Under the pieces are notes generated by a model. The model was given only the letters and a program-made list of their open reading frames with translations, did not search any database and had not been told where the DNA came from. From an uncultured Clostridia bacterium (GTDB lineage: Bacteria; Bacillota; Clostridia; Oscillospirales; Oscillospiraceae): DNA of 64,000 nt. Where the stretch lies: the NCBI GenBank assembly GCA_946550725.1, contig CAMNQX010000004.1, positions 1-64,000 on the forward strand. The letters run 5' to 3'. Position numbers and translations under genes: made by a program. Below are positions 1 to 8,579 of the stretch, in pieces; position 1 is the first letter of the stretch, and each line of letters begins with the position of its first letter.

Positions 1-53
1 CTCGCTACCTCCACCTTGGCAAGGTGGCGCTCTACCAGATGAGCTACACCCGC
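1..53 (-). tRNA. tRNA-Gly(GCC), cut by the window edge
   Basis: The minus strand shows the 5' acceptor GCGGGTG, the D-arm and an anticodon stem CACCT/AGGTG around the loop TTGCCA, giving anticodon GCC for glycine. The T-arm and 3' end lie before base 1, so the gene is partial. It is the last visible member of a four-tRNA array transcribed leftward from the promoter near 400. Confidence 0.88.
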
Positions 54-121
54 ATCTTGCCGGGAATTGCGCTTTTTTAGGGGAACTCCGTGGGACGGGA
101 CCTCTCCCATCCCACGGAGCT

Positions 122-197
<76 letters not shown>

Positions 198-200
198 AAA

Positions 201-277
<77 letters not shown>

Positions 278-280
278 ATC

Positions 281-356
281 TGGTGGGAACAACAGGGCTC
301 GAACCTGTGACATCATGCGTGTAAGGCATGCGCTCTCCCAGCTGAGCTATGCTCCC
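281..356 (-). tRNA. tRNA-Val(TAC)
   Basis: Minus-strand cloverleaf with acceptor GGGAGCA/TGTTCCC, encoded CCA, and anticodon stem GCATG/CATGC around loop CCTTACA, giving TAC for valine. It is the promoter-proximal gene of the array. A second valine isoacceptor (GAC) sits at 36725-36801. Confidence 0.94.
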
Positions 357-388
357 CTGTTGACCAACTCACCCAAACGGCGAATGTT

Positions 389-417
389 ATTATACTAAAA
401 CCCGCTCCGCTTGTCAA
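389..417 (-). promoter_or_regulatory. consensus sigma-A promoter of the tRNA array
   Basis: On the minus strand TTGACA (412-417) and TATAAT (389-394) are separated by exactly 17 bases. This is a perfect housekeeping promoter about 30 bases upstream of tRNA-Val. Confidence 0.85.
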
Positions 418-455
418 CACCTTTTCCCAAACTTTTCACTTGAAATCTACTTCCC

Positions 456-497
456 GCAAACAAGAAACGCCGGAGTGCTCCGGCGTTTCTTGTTTGC
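456..497 (-). terminator. rho-independent terminator after nupQ
   Basis: A long, nearly perfect inverted repeat (AAACAAGAAACGCCGGAG with its complement) forms a strong hairpin just downstream of the nupQ stop. On the minus strand it ends in a T-rich tail. Confidence 0.8.
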
Positions 498-511
498 AAG
501 TCAACCGCCCG

Positions 512-1558
512 TCAGCGCATGCCCTTGTCGTAGGGAACGCCCTCTGCCTTGGGCGCGCGGGACTTCTTGGAGGTAAAGGCCAGCACGATCAGGGTTACGA
601 TATAGGGCAGCATCCGGTAGAAGTGCGCCCCGAAGAAGGACACCTGCTCGCTCAGATTTTTCAGCAGAAACACCCCGTCACCGTTGATGTCAATGCTGGT
701 GTAAGAGGCGGCGATACACTTAAAGAGGCCGAACAGCAGCGACGCGCCTGCGATATTCAGCGGCTTCCAGTTGCCGAAGATCATCACCGCCAGAGCCAGG
801 AAGCCAAATCCGGCCACGTCGCCGGTGGCGGCGCAGTTGGCGGTGGTCAGGGCGTACACAAAGCCACCCATGCCCGCCAGAGCGCCGGAGATGGTCGTAC
901 CGGCGTAGCGCATTTTATAGACGTTGATGCCCAACGAGTCCGCCGCCTGAGGATTCTCGCCGCAGGAGCGCAGCCGCAGGCCGAACTTGGTTTTATAGAG
1001 GACGATGGAAAGGATAACAAACAGGAGGATGCAAATATAGGTCGCCAGGTACACCTTGTGGAGGAAGGTATTCCCCAGGAAGCCCAGGTCGGCTTTGCGG
1101 TCAAAGCCCAGGGTGGTTTTTTTGATCATAAACCAGCTGGCCGCGTCGCCCGTCGCCATCTGCAAGGTGTTCTGGTTGGCGATGATCCGCACCAGGAACA
1201 GCACCAGCGCGGGAGCCATCAAGTTCAGCGCCGTGCCGCCGATGGTCTGGTCCGCCCGCAGGTTCACCGACGCGAAGGACAGCAGCAGCGAGAAGATCGC
1301 GCCCATGACCGCCGCCGCCAGCATCGCCAGCAGCTCCAGACCCTGGAGAGTCAGCCATTTCCCGTCCTGGGCCGCGTTCAGGAATACCTCAGTGCCTTGC
1401 ATCAGCCGCACGAAGAACACGCCCACGAACGCGCCAAAGATCATGATGCCTTCCAGCGCCAGGTTGATGATGCCGCTGCGCTCCGCGAACACGCCCGCCA
1501 ACGCCACCAGCATCAGGGGCACCGCATACAAAAGCGTCTGTTGGATGAGAAAACTCAT
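512..1558 (-). CDS. nupQ: BMP-family nucleoside ABC transporter permease, NupQ/YufQ-like
   Basis: This 348-residue membrane permease belongs to the BPD_transp_2 (LivH/RbsC-like) family. The N-terminus has the typical ERSGIINLALEGIMI motif of the NupQ/YufQ half, followed by eight or more hydrophobic segments. A CGENPQAADSLGINV-like cytoplasmic loop, which contacts the ATPase in this family, lies around residue 190. The ATG overlaps the stop of nupP by four bases, so the genes are translationally coupled. With NupP it forms the membrane channel for purine and other nucleosides in relatives. The substrate here is inferred from family only. Confidence 0.9.
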   Translation of the reverse strand: MSFLIQQTLLYAVPLMLVALAGVFAERSGIINLALEGIMIFGAFVGVFFVRLMQGTEVFLNAAQDGKWLTLQGLELLAMLAAAVMGAIFSLLLSFASVNLRADQTIGGTALNLMAPALVLFLVRIIANQNTLQMATGDAASWFMIKKTTLGFDRKADLGFLGNTFLHKVYLATYICILLFVILSIVLYKTKFGLRLRSCGENPQAADSLGINVYKMRYAGTTISGALAGMGGFVYALTTANCAATGDVAGFGFLALAVMIFGNWKPLNIAGASLLFGLFKCIAASYTSIDINGDGVFLLKNLSEQVSFFGAHFYRMLPYIVTLIVLAFTSKKSRAPKAEGVPYDKGMR

Positions 1559-2877
1559 GCCTTGTCCCCTCCTTCCTCACCTTCGACCTCTGGTTCCGCT
1601 GTGACTGTCTCCGCCGTCGGCTCTGCCGCAGGTACCGCAGCCTTGACCGGCGTTGGCTCGGTCTCCTTCCCCTTCTTGCTGCGGCGGGTCAGGAACATCT
1701 TGATGACCAGGGAGAACGCGCTCAGGTACACGATGACGGAGATGATCACGTCGGTGATGTACTCGTTATAGGCCGTCAGGTTCCGCAGCTGCTGGCCCAC
1801 GATATTCAGCATGGACATGAAGATCCCGGTAAACACCACCGCGATGGGGTTGTTGGCCGCCAGCAGAGCCACCGGGATACCGTTAAAGCCGATGGCCGGG
1901 AGAGACTGATAGGTGGACCAGAAGAACTCCGTGTTTCCAGCCAGATAGTAGAGGGCCGCGCCCGCCCCGGACAGCGCCCCGGCGATGGCCATGCTCAGGA
2001 TGATGTTACGCTTGTCGTTGATGCCCGCGTACCGGGCGGAGTGGCGGTTGGCGCCGCATGCCTTGAGCTGATAGCCCAAGGTCGTCTTGGTCATGAGGAT
2101 GTAGACGCCCACGGCAAAGAGAATGGCGATGAGGAAGCCGCCGTTCACCTGGGAGCCGGGGAAGAGCTTATCCAGCCCCAGTTTGGCGGTCGAGACGCCG
2201 TTCCCTTCTACATACGTCCACACACCGTCCACCAGCGTCTTTCCATAGGTCGTCTTATAAATATAGCTGGTTTTGGTATTTTCCACAGTGTTTTGGAACA
2301 CCTTTGTGGCGTCAAAGAACCATGTAACAATGTTCGCCGCGATCCAGTTGGTCATGATACACGCCAGCACCTCATTGATGTTCAAAAAAGCCTTGACGAT
2401 GCCGGGGATACAGCCCCACAGCGCCCCGGCCAGGATGCCGCCCAGGAAGGCCAGCAGCCACAGCAGCGGCTTGGGCATAGCGTTGGCGGGGATGCCCAGG
2501 GCGATCGCCAGGGTGGCCATGGTGCCCATGAGATACTGTCCCGGTGCGCCGATGTTGAAAAGCCCCGTCTTGAAGGCCACAGCCACCGAAAGGCCGGTGA
2601 GGATCAGCGGAGTGGCGCGGAAGAGCATATTGCCGATGTTCTGGGGATTGAAGCCCCAGGTCAGCACGCCTGCCGCGTTGCGCCCGGTGCTGACAATGCC
2701 GAAGAGCACCAGCCGGATGCCGTCGCCGATGCTGGACGGACCCAGGTTGGGGCTAATCAGCCCCACGATCACGATGAGGATGCTGCCCACGACCAGGCCG
2801 ATGAGAATGGAGATCAGGGACGCGGCGACGGTGCGCGTGCCTTCCCGCTCCAGCAGGGTTCCCGTTTTCCGCCTCAT
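1555..2877 (-). CDS. nupP: BMP-family nucleoside ABC transporter permease, NupP/YufP-like
   Basis: This 440-residue permease of the same superfamily as NupQ is longer, as expected for the NupP partner. An N-terminal basic stretch precedes multiple membrane segments, and the loop ACGANRHSARYAGIN is the ATPase-contact motif. The last 50 or so residues form a Lys/Glu/Pro/Ala-rich cytoplasmic tail (PTPVKAAVPAAEPTAETV). The gene overlaps nupO and nupQ by four bases on each side. It heterodimerises with NupQ by family analogy. Confidence 0.9.
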   Translation of the reverse strand: MRRKTGTLLEREGTRTVAASLISILIGLVVGSILIVIVGLISPNLGPSSIGDGIRLVLFGIVSTGRNAAGVLTWGFNPQNIGNMLFRATPLILTGLSVAVAFKTGLFNIGAPGQYLMGTMATLAIALGIPANAMPKPLLWLLAFLGGILAGALWGCIPGIVKAFLNINEVLACIMTNWIAANIVTWFFDATKVFQNTVENTKTSYIYKTTYGKTLVDGVWTYVEGNGVSTAKLGLDKLFPGSQVNGGFLIAILFAVGVYILMTKTTLGYQLKACGANRHSARYAGINDKRNIILSMAIAGALSGAGAALYYLAGNTEFFWSTYQSLPAIGFNGIPVALLAANNPIAVVFTGIFMSMLNIVGQQLRNLTAYNEYITDVIISVIVYLSAFSLVIKMFLTRRSKKGKETEPTPVKAAVPAAEPTAETVTAEPEVEGEEGGDKA

Positions 2878-4418
2878 GCCGACTCCCCCTCCTTCCCGTT
2901 CATCCGCTTGGCGCCCGCCATGTAAAGGCCAAGCTCCTGGACGGTCGTCTCCTTCGGATCAAGCTCTCCCACGATCTCCCCTTCGTACATGACCAGGATG
3001 CGGTCGGACAGGCTCATCACCTCGTCCAGCTCCAGGGACACCAGCAAAATGGCCTTCCCCGCGTCCCGCTCCTTGACCAGCTGAGCGTGGATGTACTCGA
3101 TGGCGCCCACGTCCAGCCCTCGGGTGGGCTGGACCGCCACCACCAAGGGTTTATTGCGGTCCACCTCACGGGCGATGATGGCCTTCTGCTGGTTGCCGCC
3201 GGACATGCTCCGCGCCACGGTCACCGGGCCTTGGCCGGAGCGGACGTCGTACTGGTCGATCAGCTTCTCGGCGTACTGCCGCACCGCCTTTTGGTCAATG
3301 AAGCCGCCGTGCTGGAATTCGGTCTCCCGGAACCGCTGGAGCACCAGGTTCTGCTCCAGGGTGAAGTCCAGCACCAGGCCGTGCTTGTGCCGGTCCTCGG
3401 GAATGTGGCTCATGTTTTCTCCCCGCTCCCGGATAGACGCGTGGGAGATATCCCTCCCGCACAGCTTCACCTTCCCGGCAGCTTTATCCAGACCGGTGAG
3501 GCCGTGGATGAACTCCGTCTGGCCGTTGCCGTCGATGCCGGCGATGCAGACGATCTCTCCCGAACGCACCTGGAAACTCACGTCGCGCACCGCGTCCTTT
3601 TTGTGGTGGCCCTTGGCGGGGACGGAAAACCCCTCCACGTCCAGCACCACCTCGCCGGGCTTGGCCGGCTCCTTGTGGACCTCCAGCTGGACGGGCCGGC
3701 CCACCATCATGTTGGACAGGGACTGCTTGTCGGTGTCCTTGGTGTTCACCGTGCCCACCAGCTTGCCCTTGCGCAGCACCGTTACCCGGTCCGCCACCGC
3801 CATGATCTCGTTGAGCTTGTGGGAGATGAAGAGGATGGACTTGCCCTCCTTGGCAAACTCCTTCATCGTCGCCATCAGCTCGTCGATCTCCTGAGGGGTC
3901 AAAACGGCGGTAGGCTCGTCAAAGATCAGGATCTCGTTGTCCCGGTACAGCATTTTCAGGATCTCCACCCGCTGCTGCATCCCCACGGTGATATCCTCCA
4001 CCTTGGCGTCCAGGTCCACCTTCATGCCGTAACGCTGGGACAGCTCCTCCACCTTTTTCCGGGCCTCTTTCTTCTGCAGAAAGCCCAGCTTGGTGGTCTC
4101 CGCCCCCAGGACGATGTTGTCCAGCACGGTAAACACGTCAATGAGCTTGAAGTGCTGGTGCACCATGCCGATGCCCAGGGCGGTGGCGTCGTTGGGGCTG
4201 TGGATCTTGACCTCTTCCCCGTTCTTTTTAATGATGCCCTTTTCCGGCTGGTAAAGCCCGAACAGAACGCTCATCAGCGTGGACTTTCCCGCGCCGTTCT
4301 CTCCCAAAAGGGCGTGGATCTCCCCCTTGCGGAGCTGAAGGGTGATGTCATCGTTGGCTATGATCCCGGGAAACTCCTTGGTAATGTGGAGCATTTCAAT
4401 AATGTTCTCGCCTTCCAT
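2874..4418 (-). CDS. nupO: BMP-family nucleoside ABC transporter, double ATPase subunit
   Basis: A 514-residue protein with two ABC ATPase domains. The first has Walker A GENGAGKST near residue 40 and Walker B ILIFDEPTAVLT near residue 160. The second has a degenerate Walker A (GIDGNGQTE), as is usual for the RbsA/NupO family, and signature SGGNQQK. It powers uptake through NupP/NupQ. The gene lies 130 bases downstream of bmpA and is separated from it by a terminator, so it is probably read at a lower level than bmpA. Confidence 0.93.
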   Translation of the reverse strand: MEGENIIEMLHITKEFPGIIANDDITLQLRKGEIHALLGENGAGKSTLMSVLFGLYQPEKGIIKKNGEEVKIHSPNDATALGIGMVHQHFKLIDVFTVLDNIVLGAETTKLGFLQKKEARKKVEELSQRYGMKVDLDAKVEDITVGMQQRVEILKMLYRDNEILIFDEPTAVLTPQEIDELMATMKEFAKEGKSILFISHKLNEIMAVADRVTVLRKGKLVGTVNTKDTDKQSLSNMMVGRPVQLEVHKEPAKPGEVVLDVEGFSVPAKGHHKKDAVRDVSFQVRSGEIVCIAGIDGNGQTEFIHGLTGLDKAAGKVKLCGRDISHASIRERGENMSHIPEDRHKHGLVLDFTLEQNLVLQRFRETEFQHGGFIDQKAVRQYAEKLIDQYDVRSGQGPVTVARSMSGGNQQKAIIAREVDRNKPLVVAVQPTRGLDVGAIEYIHAQLVKERDAGKAILLVSLELDEVMSLSDRILVMYEGEIVGELDPKETTVQELGLYMAGAKRMNGKEGESA

Positions 4419-4503
4419 GGTTCTCGCCCACCTTCCCGCTAAAATACTTCCTTATTATACAGTACGCCCTATCAAATTACAAGGCTGTTTTGGCGAAACG
4501 CAT

Positions 4504-4537
4504 AAAAAAAGAGGGAACGCAAGCGCGTTCCCTCTTT
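4504..4537 (-). terminator. hairpin between bmpA and nupO
   Basis: GAGGGAACGC (4511-4520) pairs with GCGTTCCCTC (4525-4534). On the minus strand the hairpin is followed by a run of seven T. It sits immediately after the bmpA stop and inside the presumed transporter operon, so it probably acts as a partial terminator. Confidence 0.85.
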
Positions 4538-4548
4538 CAGGTCAGGAA

Positions 4549-5754
4549 TCAGATGACCGTGACGGTCACGTTGGAGTAGCTCTGGCCGAAGTTGGCCTCG
4601 TAGTCGGCGTCGATGGTGAGGCTGCCGTCCACGATCTTGGCCAGCAGCGCGTTGTACTCATCCACGCTGAAGCCTTCCATGCTCCAGGTAGCGGTGGGCA
4701 GGCCCACGGCATCGTCCTTAGCACCCAGAGAGGTGCCGGTGCCGCCGATCTCAGAGAAGGTGCCGTCATAGACCTTGGCGACAGCCCACTGCACGGCGCT
4801 GGACAGGCCCTTCATGGCGGAGGTCACAACGGTGTCGGACTCGAAGGACTGGTCCACGTCCACGCCGATGACGTAACCGTCGTTGGCGGAGGCAGCGGCG
4901 ACCACAGACTGGAACATAGAACCGCCGCAGGCGAAGACGATCTCGGTGCCGGTCTCATACCAGCCGGAGACCATGCTCTGCAGCTCGGGAGAGGCCTGGA
5001 AGGAAGCGCCGTACTCCCAGGAGTAGTTGATCTCAACATTCACGCCAAGCTCAGCAGCAGCGGCGTTGGCGCCCTGAACAAAGCCATAGCCGAAGCGGCA
5101 GCAGGCGGGGTTGGTGCCGCCGCCACCACCGGTGAAGCCCAGCTTGGTAAAGCCTTCCTTCACGGCAGCGTAGCCGGCCAGATAGCCGGACTGCTCCTCC
5201 TGGAAGGCGATACCGGCGACGTTATCCAGGCCGATGGGGTAACCATCGATGAAAACGAAGGGAACGTCGGGGAACTCAGCAGCGGCCTTCTTCAGAGCGG
5301 CCTCCTGCATGAAGCCGGCGCACACCACGACCTCAGCGCCGCCCTCGACGGCGGCCTTCATGGCGTCGTAGCGGTCGTCGTCGGTGGCCTGATCGCCGTT
5401 GGCGGGCTGATAGTACTTGTAGCTCTTGTCGTTGGCGGCGGCATACAGCTTCACGCCGTCGAAGGTGCCCTGGTTGAAGGACTTGTCCTTCAGCTGGCCC
5501 ACGTCGGTGATGAAGGCGACCTGATACTTGCCGTCGGCAGAGGTCATGTTGTCGTCGATGTCATCGGCGCTGGGGGCGGTGGGCTCGTCGACGACGGGAG
5601 CGTCGGTAGGCTCCACGGCATCAGTAGGCTCCACGGCATCGGTGGGGTCGGCGGCCTGGGTGGGATCGGGCTGCTTCTGACCGTTGCAGGCGACCAGAGC
5701 GAAGACCATCACCAGAGCCAGAACCAGCGCCAGAAACTTTTTGCTGTTCTTCAT
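4549..5754 (-). CDS. bmpA: BMP-family substrate-binding lipoprotein
   Basis: This 401-residue lipoprotein has an N-terminal signal MKNSKKF, a hydrophobic stretch and lipobox LVAC with the lipidated Cys near residue 23. A low-complexity linker rich in PTDAVEP repeats (about residues 30-60) precedes the Bmp domain (PF02608). The domain opening AFITDVGQLKDKSFNQG is diagnostic of PnrA/TmpC/BMP purine-nucleoside receptors. It captures substrate outside the membrane for NupOPQ. The gene is first in the operon behind its own promoter at 5827-5855. Confidence 0.92.
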   Translation of the reverse strand: MKNSKKFLALVLALVMVFALVACNGQKQPDPTQAADPTDAVEPTDAVEPTDAPVVDEPTAPSADDIDDNMTSADGKYQVAFITDVGQLKDKSFNQGTFDGVKLYAAANDKSYKYYQPANGDQATDDDRYDAMKAAVEGGAEVVVCAGFMQEAALKKAAAEFPDVPFVFIDGYPIGLDNVAGIAFQEEQSGYLAGYAAVKEGFTKLGFTGGGGGTNPACCRFGYGFVQGANAAAAELGVNVEINYSWEYGASFQASPELQSMVSGWYETGTEIVFACGGSMFQSVVAAASANDGYVIGVDVDQSFESDTVVTSAMKGLSSAVQWAVAKVYDGTFSEIGGTGTSLGAKDDAVGLPTATWSMEGFSVDEYNALLAKIVDGSLTIDADYEANFGQSYSNVTVTVI

Positions 5755-5796
5755 CGTGTGATTACCTTCCTTTCATTTTTCCAAACCAATTTGGCG

Positions 5797-5815
5797 TGCG
5801 GCGCCGCCGCACGTT
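5797..5815 (-). other. GC-rich hairpin in the bmpA 5' leader
   Basis: CGTGCGGC and GCCGCACG form a compact stem around a GCC loop in the leader between the bmpA promoter and start codon. It may stabilise the mRNA or act in regulation. It does not match any riboswitch architecture I recognise. Confidence 0.4.
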
Positions 5816-5826
5816 CCTACGCCAAC

Positions 5827-5855
5827 ATTATACTCCACCCTTCCCCAAGACGCAA
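5827..5855 (-). promoter_or_regulatory. promoter of bmpA
   Basis: On the minus strand TTGCGT (5850-5855) and TATAAT (5827-5832) are separated by 17 bases. The 5' leader would be about 65 bases long. Confidence 0.7.
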
Positions 5856-5955
5856 CCCATTTTTCGCTCTTCGTCCACAAATTTTACAATTTTGTTACAA
5901 GGGCCAAAACGGGTTTGGGAAACCCCGGCATATTTTACAAATCCGCTCTGTTCTC

Positions 5956-5984
5956 TGGACACTGGCCAATTCCCGTGATACAAT
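5956..5984 (+). promoter_or_regulatory. promoter of sfsA
   Basis: TGGACA (5956-5961), a 17-base spacer and TACAAT (5979-5984) lie 30 bases before the sfsA start. Confidence 0.65.
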
Positions 5985-6013
5985 ACTTTTTGTGTAAAAA
6001 AAGGAGGCTTTTC

Positions 6014-6697
6014 ATGGAATATCAACGGGTCGTGCCCGGCGCGTTCATCGCCCGTCCCAACCGGTTTATTGCCCAGGTGGAGGTGGATGGGCAGACGGTG
6101 ACCGCCCATGTGAAAAACACCGGCCGCTGCAAGGAGCTGCTTCTCCCCGGCGCCAGGGTATATTTGGAGCGGGCGGAAAATCCCGCCCGCAAGACCTTAT
6201 ACGACCTGATCGCCGTGGAAAAAGGTCCTCTGCTCATCAACATGGACGCCCAGGCCCCCAACAAGGTCTTTGGGGAATGGGCGCGCTCCGGCGGCATTCC
6301 CGGCCTCACCCTTTTGCGCCCGGAGACCACCTGGGGCAGCTCCCGCTTCGACTTTTACTGGGAATCCGCCACAGAGCGGGGCTTTGTGGAGGTCAAGGGG
6401 GTCACGCTGGAACAGGACGGCGTGGCCCGCTTTCCCGACGCGCCCACCCTGCGGGGCGTCAAGCACCTGAGAGAACTGATCGCCGCCCGGCAGCAGGGCT
6501 ACCGGGCGGCGGTGTGCTTCGTCATTCAAATGACCGGTGTGAAGTTTTTCTCGTCTAACGACGACACCCACCCGGAATTCGGCGACGCTTTGCGGGAGGC
6601 GGCCCGGTCGGGGGTGGAGGTCTGGGCCTACGACTGCCGGGTCACTCCAAGCTCGCTGGTCATGGCTGACCCGGTGCCTGTGCGCCTCACCCCATAA
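6014..6697 (+). CDS. sfsA: SfsA family DNA-binding/nuclease-like protein
   Basis: A 227-residue protein matching the sugar fermentation stimulation protein family over its full length. It has N-terminal OB-like region GRFIARPNRF-like (GAFIARPNRFIAQVEVDG), HVKNTGRCKELL near residue 35, and the nuclease-like signature SRFDFYW then FVEVKGVTLE near residue 120. The start at 6014 is chosen for the AAGGAGG site 6-12 bases upstream. An in-frame ATG at 5915 lies upstream of the promoter and is unlikely. The molecular function of SfsA is still poorly defined. Confidence 0.9.
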   Translation: MEYQRVVPGAFIARPNRFIAQVEVDGQTVTAHVKNTGRCKELLLPGARVYLERAENPARKTLYDLIAVEKGPLLINMDAQAPNKVFGEWARSGGIPGLTLLRPETTWGSSRFDFYWESATERGFVEVKGVTLEQDGVARFPDAPTLRGVKHLRELIAARQQGYRAAVCFVIQMTGVKFFSSNDDTHPEFGDALREAARSGVEVWAYDCRVTPSSLVMADPVPVRLTP

Positions 6698-7073
6698 AGG
6701 GCAGGTTGCGTACCACGCCCCACACCAGAAGGACCGCCGCCAGCGTCAGCCAGCACCGCTCCTCCCATTTGGGCGCCTTCCCCTCCCCTGTTTTCACATA
6801 CCGGGTCAAGTGGACGCCCAGCAGGGCGAACAGGAATGGCAACAGGCAAAACAGCACGGGATTTGCCGAAAACGCGCCGAAAATGTCCCCTTGAAGGAGG
6901 CGCAGTCCCATTCTGGTCACACCGCACCCGGGGCACAATAGTCCTGTCAGGGCGTGGATGGGACAGGGCAGTCCATGCCCCAACGCCCGCACCAACGCAG
7001 CATAGGCCAGAGCGGCCGCCATGACCGCCCCGGCCCACGCCAGCACTTTGGTAAGCCGTTTGTTACAGGTCAT
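6687..7073 (-). CDS. DUF2752 family small membrane protein
   Basis: About 128 residues with three or four hydrophobic segments. The hallmark CPIHALTGLLCPGCGVTRM motif near residue 40 places it in the DUF2752 family of uncharacterised membrane proteins. The ATG at 7073 is preferred; an in-frame TTG at 7088 also exists. The gene overlaps the end of the upstream DUF4234 gene by 11 bases, indicating coupling, and its stop overlaps the convergent sfsA by 11 bases. Function unknown. Confidence 0.8.
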   Translation of the reverse strand: MTCNKRLTKVLAWAGAVMAAALAYAALVRALGHGLPCPIHALTGLLCPGCGVTRMGLRLLQGDIFGAFSANPVLFCLLPFLFALLGVHLTRYVKTGEGKAPKWEERCWLTLAAVLLVWGVVRNLPFMG

Positions 7074-7413
7074 CCACGCCGGTCTCAAAGCAGTTCAGCT
7101 CGCTCTGCATCAGCGCCAGGGAGATGATGTCCAGCCCGAAGATGGACAGCACCATGTAGACCAGACCGGAATAGCCGTTGGGCTGACCCTTCGCCTGGTC
7201 CAGGAAGCGGCCCATCTTGTAGTTCCAGTAGATACCGTAGAAACCGCAGGTGATGATGGTCAGCACGACCACCATTCCTCCGCTGGTACCCATGGGACGG
7301 CCGCAGACCTCCTGCACGTCGTTGTGGACACAGTAGATCCAGTACCACAGGTAGATGCTGCAGGTGACGATGCTCAAGACGATACAAAGTCCTACACTTC
7401 TCGGTTGCTTCAT
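7063..7413 (-). CDS. DUF4234 domain membrane protein
   Basis: A 116-residue protein with the typical DUF4234 layout: a short basic N-terminus, a Trp/Tyr-rich first helix (CSIYLWYWIYCVHND), a second CGFYGIYWNYKMG segment and a third hydrophobic segment. The family is uncharacterised and often sits beside DUF2752 genes, as here. A GGAGGG ribosome site precedes the start. Confidence 0.82.
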   Translation of the reverse strand: MKQPRSVGLCIVLSIVTCSIYLWYWIYCVHNDVQEVCGRPMGTSGGMVVVLTIITCGFYGIYWNYKMGRFLDQAKGQPNGYSGLVYMVLSIFGLDIISLALMQSELNCFETGVDDL

Positions 7414-7514
7414 GTTTTTCCCTCCATATCTGGAATGTGTCTATATACTATATCTTTTCCCCGCATATTACAATACACCTTTTCTAAAAATCTCCTGTAA
7501 AGAAGGTTAAAGCC

Positions 7515-8513
7515 ATGAAACACATCCTCCTGCTGACCACCGGCGGCACCATCGCCTCCCAAAAGACCGCCGACGGCCTCGCTCCCGGTCTGGACGGCGC
7601 CGCTCTGGCCCAGCGGCTGCGCGGGTTTGAGGAAAACTACCGCTTCACCATCCGGGACATTCTCCACCTGGACTCCTCCAACATCCAGCCGGAGGAGTGG
7701 CAGCTCATCGCCCGGGCCATCTTCGCCGCCAAGGACGATTTTGACGGCATCGTCATCACCCACGGCACCGATACCATGGCCTACACCGCCTCGGTGCTCT
7801 CCTTTATGCTCCATGGCCTGCCCATTCCCGTGGTGCTCACCGGCTCCCAGCTGCCCATCGACCATCCCCTCACCGACGCCATGGACAACCTCCGCGCCGC
7901 CTTCGCCATGGCGGCCAGCGGCCAAAGCGGCGTGTTTCTGGCCTTTGACCGCAAGATCATCCTGGGCTGCCGGGCGGTAAAGACCCGCACCACCGCCTTC
8001 GACGCCTTTGAAAGCGTCAACTGGCCCCTGTGCGCCACGGTGGACGGCGGCGGACTGACCCTCCATCCCGAGGCCCTCCCCGCGCCCCCCACCGGACCCT
8101 GCCGCCTGCTGGACGCGCTGGACCCCGGCGTGTTTCTTATCAAGCTCACCCCCGGCTTGCGGCCGGAAATTTTTGACGTACTTCTTCAAATGCACTACCG
8201 GGGCATCATCATCGAAGCCTTTGGGGCGGGCGGACTGCACTTCATACGCCGCGACCTCATCGCCCAGCTTCAAAAGGCCACCGACGCGGGACTGACCGTG
8301 GTGGTGTGCAGCCAGTGCCTTTATGAGCGCAGCGACTTCTCCCTCTATCAGGTGGGCCGCAAGGCCCTCTCTCAGGGGGTCATTCAGGGTTTTGACATGA
8401 CCACCGAGGCCGCGGTCACCAAGCTCATGTGGGCGTTGGGGCAAGATTCAAGCCCCGCCGCCGTCCGCCGGGTCTTTGCTCAAAATCTGGCGGGCGAGGT
8501 ACGGTTCGTATAA
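7515..8513 (+). CDS. ansA: L-asparaginase, type I
   Basis: This 332-residue enzyme hydrolyses L-asparagine to aspartate and ammonia, probably in the cytoplasm since no signal peptide is visible. Both catalytic signatures are present: TTGGTIAS at residues 8-15 with the nucleophile Thr12, and HGTDT at 83-87 with the Thr-Asp pair. The C-terminal half (IIIEAFGAGGLHF, VVVCSQCLYERSDFSLYQVG) matches the type I family. An AGAAGG site precedes the ATG. Confidence 0.93.
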   Translation: MKHILLLTTGGTIASQKTADGLAPGLDGAALAQRLRGFEENYRFTIRDILHLDSSNIQPEEWQLIARAIFAAKDDFDGIVITHGTDTMAYTASVLSFMLHGLPIPVVLTGSQLPIDHPLTDAMDNLRAAFAMAASGQSGVFLAFDRKIILGCRAVKTRTTAFDAFESVNWPLCATVDGGGLTLHPEALPAPPTGPCRLLDALDPGVFLIKLTPGLRPEIFDVLLQMHYRGIIIEAFGAGGLHFIRRDLIAQLQKATDAGLTVVVCSQCLYERSDFSLYQVGRKALSQGVIQGFDMTTEAAVTKLMWALGQDSSPAAVRRVFAQNLAGEVRFV

Positions 8514-8518
8514 ACCCC

Positions 8519-8547
8519 TTCCCATTTCCCGGGAAATCCTGTATAAT
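8519..8547 (+). promoter_or_regulatory. possible promoter for the uracil-DNA glycosylase gene
   Basis: A consensus -10 TATAAT (8542-8547) is preceded at 17 bases by a weak -35 TTCCCA. It lies 32 bases before the start codon. Confidence 0.45.
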
Positions 8548-8579
8548 GTCAGAAAACCGCGAAAAAGGAGGTCTGCCCC

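Noticed and set aside
440-6000. Long plus-strand frames opposite the nup operon and bmpA
   Set aside because: The translations are His/Arg/Gln/Gly-rich and match no family, while the minus-strand genes are clear ABC transporter parts with overlapping starts and stops.
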